Shown here: positions 61,919 through 64,000 of the stretch, piece after piece
Layout: every line of letters begins with the position of its first letter
How positions within the stretch are numbered: the first letter of the stretch is position 1
NCBI RefSeq assembly: GCF_024105635.1
Contig: NZ_WYDQ01000001.1
Location: forward strand, 248,001-312,000
Origin: Oceanicola sp. 502str15
GTDB lineage: Bacteria; Pseudomonadota; Alphaproteobacteria; Rhodobacterales; Rhodobacteraceae
Length of the DNA stretch: 64,000 bases
Direction: 5' to 3'
The notes under the pieces: generated by a model
Told to the model about the DNA's origin: nothing
The model's database searches: none
What the model saw: the letters and a program-made list of their open reading frames with translations, nothing else
Program-made: the position numbers and the translations under genes

Positions 61919-62734
61919 ATGATGCGCGAAGAGATCACGGAGCAGGAGGCAGCGGAGTTGCGGGCCTGCGCGGCAGAAATGGCCGAGGCCGCCCGCGCGG
62001 CGATCCTGCCGCATTTCCGCACGGCGATGACGCCCGACAACAAGGCCGGGCCGGGCGGGTTCGACCCGGTGACGGTGGCCGACCGCGCCGCGGAGGAGGC
62101 CATTCGGGCGGTGCTGGCCAGACGCCGCCCGCAGGATGCCATTCTGGGCGAGGAGTTCGGGCGGCAGGAGGGCACAAGCGGGCTGACATGGATCCTCGAT
62201 CCGATCGACGGCACCCGCGCCTTCATTTCCGGCACGGCGAGCTGGGGCGTGCTGATTGCCCTGCAGGATGCGCGTGGCCCGTTCTACGGCATCATCGACC
62301 AGCCCTACATGGCCGAGCGCTTCGAGGGCGGGCTGGGTGCGGCGCGGCTGGTGGGGCCGCGGGGCGAGACGCCGCTGAAGGTGCGCGAGGGGGTGGCGCT
62401 GGATCAGGCGACGCTTTTCACCACCTTTCCCGAGGTCGGCACGGGCGCGGAGGGCGCGGCCTTCCGCCGGGTGGCGCAGCAGGCGCGGCTCACCCGCTAC
62501 GGGCTGGATTGCTACGCCTATGCGCTGCTTGCCCTCGGGCAGATCGACCTTGTGATCGAGGCGGGGCTGCAAAGCTACGACATCGCCGCGCCGATTGCGG
62601 TGATCGAGGCGGCGGGCGGGGTCGTGACCGATTGGCAGGGCGGCCCGGTGCATGAGGGCGGGCAGGCGCTGGCGGCGGCCACGCCCGAGCTGCACCGTGC
62701 CGCGATGGCGCTGCTGGCGGAGCAGGCTGCATGA
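61919..62734 (+). CDS. hisN: Inositol-monophosphatase-family enzyme, histidinol-phosphatase type
   Basis: A 271-residue Mg-dependent phosphatase. GEEFG near residue 78, WILDPIDGTRAF near 90 and SYDIAAPIAVIEAAGG near 220 are the three metal and substrate motifs. DPVTVADRAAEEAIR before them and the length fit the HisN group that hydrolyses L-histidinol phosphate. ATG 61919 or 61922 can start it. It overlaps the deaminase gene by ATGA. Confidence 0.87.
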   Translation: MMREEITEQEAAELRACAAEMAEAARAAILPHFRTAMTPDNKAGPGGFDPVTVADRAAEEAIRAVLARRRPQDAILGEEFGRQEGTSGLTWILDPIDGTRAFISGTASWGVLIALQDARGPFYGIIDQPYMAERFEGGLGAARLVGPRGETPLKVREGVALDQATLFTTFPEVGTGAEGAAFRRVAQQARLTRYGLDCYAYALLALGQIDLVIEAGLQSYDIAAPIAVIEAAGGVVTDWQGGPVHEGGQALAAATPELHRAAMALLAEQAA

Positions 62735-64000
62735 CCCATCGGCTCATCCGCGGCGGGCACGTGCTTTGCATGGATGATGCCGGCCGGGAGGGGGTGCTGG
62801 ACATTCGTCTACGCGGCGGGGTGATCGAAGAGATCGGGCCGGGGCTGGCGGCGGGAGATGCGCAAGTGCTGGGCGCCGAGGGCTGCCTTGTCACGCCGGG
62901 GCTGGTGAACACCCATCACCACATGTTCCAGAGCCTCACGCGGGCCGTGCCTGCCGGGCAGGACGCGCTGCTTTTCGGCTGGCTCAAGGCGCTCTACCCG
63001 ATCTGGGGGCGGATGACGCCGCAGGACATTCGGCTCTCCGCCCGGCTGGCGAGCGCCGAGCTGGCGCTGTCGGGCTGTTCGATGAGTTCGGATCACCTCT
63101 ATCTCTTCCCCAACGGGGCGCGGCTGGAAGACAGCATTGAGGGCGCGGGCGAGGTGGGCATCCGGTTTCTGGCGACCCGGGGGGCGATGAGCATTGGCGA
63201 AAGCAGCGGCGGGTTGCCGCCCGATGCGCTGGTGGAGGATGAGGCGGCCATTTTGGAGGATTGCGCCCGGGTGGTGGATGCGTTTCACGACCCCTCGGAG
63301 GCGGCCATGGTGCAGGTGGGGATCGCGCCCTGCTCGCCGTTTTCGGTCAGCCGCGAGCTGATGCGCGACGCCGCCATTCTCGCACGAGAAAAGGGCGTGC
63401 GCCTGCACACGCATCTGGCCGAGAACGAGGAAGACATCGCCTATTCGCAGGCCAACTTCGGCTGCCGTCCCGGGCAATATGCGCAGGAGCTGGGCTGGGT
63501 GGGCGATGACGTGTGGCACGCCCATTGCGTGAAGCTCGACAGCGCCGAGATCGACCTGTTCGCCCACACCAGAACCGGCGTGGCCCATTGCCCCTGCTCC
63601 AACTGCCGCCTCGGCTCGGGGATCGCCCCGGTGAGAGCGATGCGCGATGCAGGGGTGCCGGTGGGGCTGGGGGTGGATGGTTCGGCGTCCAACGACGCCG
63701 GAAACCTTGCCGCAGAGGCGCGGATGGCCCTGCTGATGGCGCGGGTGCGCGATGGGGCCAATGCCATGCCCGCGCGGGAGGCCCTTGCGATTGCCACCCG
63801 AGGCGGGGCGGAGGTGCTGGGGCGGGGCCGGCATCTGGGCCGGCTTGCGCCGGGCTATCGGGCGGACCTTGCCCTGTGGGACATGAGCGGCGTGGAAGCC
63901 GCGGGCAATTGGGACAGGGCCGCGCTGCTGCTGGCCGGGCCGATGCGGGTGCGCGACCTCTTCGTGGAGGGGCGGGCGGTGGTGCAGGCGGGGGTGCTCC
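62731..64000 (+). CDS. 8-oxoguanine deaminase / TRZ-ATZ amidohydrolase (3' end outside window)
   Basis: At least 423 residues; the frame is open to the window end, so the stop is missing. THHHMFQS (61-68) holds the first metal His pair, HTHLAENEED near 221 the next His, AHCVKLD near 263 a further His and VDGSASND near 309 the catalytic Asp. LGVDGSASND strongly resembles 8-oxoguanine deaminases; related enzymes dechlorinate or deaminate triazines. It is coupled to hisN by ATGA. Confidence 0.88.
   Translation, partial: MTHRLIRGGHVLCMDDAGREGVLDIRLRGGVIEEIGPGLAAGDAQVLGAEGCLVTPGLVNTHHHMFQSLTRAVPAGQDALLFGWLKALYPIWGRMTPQDIRLSARLASAELALSGCSMSSDHLYLFPNGARLEDSIEGAGEVGIRFLATRGAMSIGESSGGLPPDALVEDEAAILEDCARVVDAFHDPSEAAMVQVGIAPCSPFSVSRELMRDAAILAREKGVRLHTHLAENEEDIAYSQANFGCRPGQYAQELGWVGDDVWHAHCVKLDSAEIDLFAHTRTGVAHCPCSNCRLGSGIAPVRAMRDAGVPVGLGVDGSASNDAGNLAAEARMALLMARVRDGANAMPAREALAIATRGGAEVLGRGRHLGRLAPGYRADLALWDMSGVEAAGNWDRAALLLAGPMRVRDLFVEGRAVVQAGVL

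Overview
The window is 64 kb of GC-rich chromosomal DNA with densely packed genes on both strands. It fits an alphaproteobacterium of the Rhodobacteraceae (roseobacter) type. The grounds are phosphatidylcholine synthase, Kdo transferase (Gram-negative lipopolysaccharide), GatCA amidotransferase genes, a YcjX/YcjF/DUF2339 block, DUF1178, DUF484-XerC and DUF2927 families, and short intergenic palindromes that I associate with this group. Codon usage is uniform except for one AT-richer pocket at about 6466-7180. I see no tRNA, rRNA, CRISPR array, insertion sequence or prophage. Assignments rest on reading motifs by eye, not on database searches.

Layout. 1-6.2 kb: rpmB, a periplasmic copper chaperone, an iodotyrosine-deiodinase-like flavoprotein, a sirtuin, a low-molecular-weight phosphatase and lepA. 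6.2-8.5 kb: a hairpin-rich spacer, a DUF2442 gene, the AT-richer pocket (a three-helix membrane protein and a tiny basic peptide), an entericidin-type lipoprotein and about 700 bp without a convincing gene. 8.5-20.7 kb: a hydrolase, the ycjX-ycjF-DUF2339 membrane block, ileS, a DNA alkyltransferase, a heme membrane protein paired with a Tat-exported dioxygenase-fold protein, and pcs. 20.8-29.7 kb: DUF484-xerC, transaldolase, priA, yebC, an SLC13-type permease and an ArgP-like regulator. 29.7-40.5 kb: amino-acid and drug/metabolite exporters, an SDR, a Nudix enzyme, waaA, a thiolase and an AMP-forming ligase joined to a zur-znuC-znuB zinc operon, then dtd and a sugar kinase.

40.6-48.5 kb is the most interesting stretch. 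It is a one-directional cluster of a 28-residue membrane peptide, XpaC, TelA, a DUF2927 lipoprotein, an exported unknown protein, an SPFH protein with a GYF-like tail, cytochrome b561 and a zinc-ribbon membrane protein. It unites two families of membrane-stress genes that are known separately in Bacillus. 48.6-56.2 kb is housekeeping (rluB, tadA, gatCA, a cell-wall amidase, RNase P RNA, rpmG). 56.2-64 kb holds two quinone-oxidoreductase-like genes with their regulators, a BI-1/YccA protein, a DUF1127 peptide, an XRE regulator, hisN and a purine or triazine deaminase gene cut off by the window end.

Two dispersed repeat families run through the window. One is an 8-bp palindrome followed by CTAC, which in three genes supplies the TAG stop codon. 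The other is a larger, multi-hairpin intergenic element with arms resembling GAGATATTTG and CAAGAAAATG. Several regulator genes have clear inverted repeats next to them that look like their operators.
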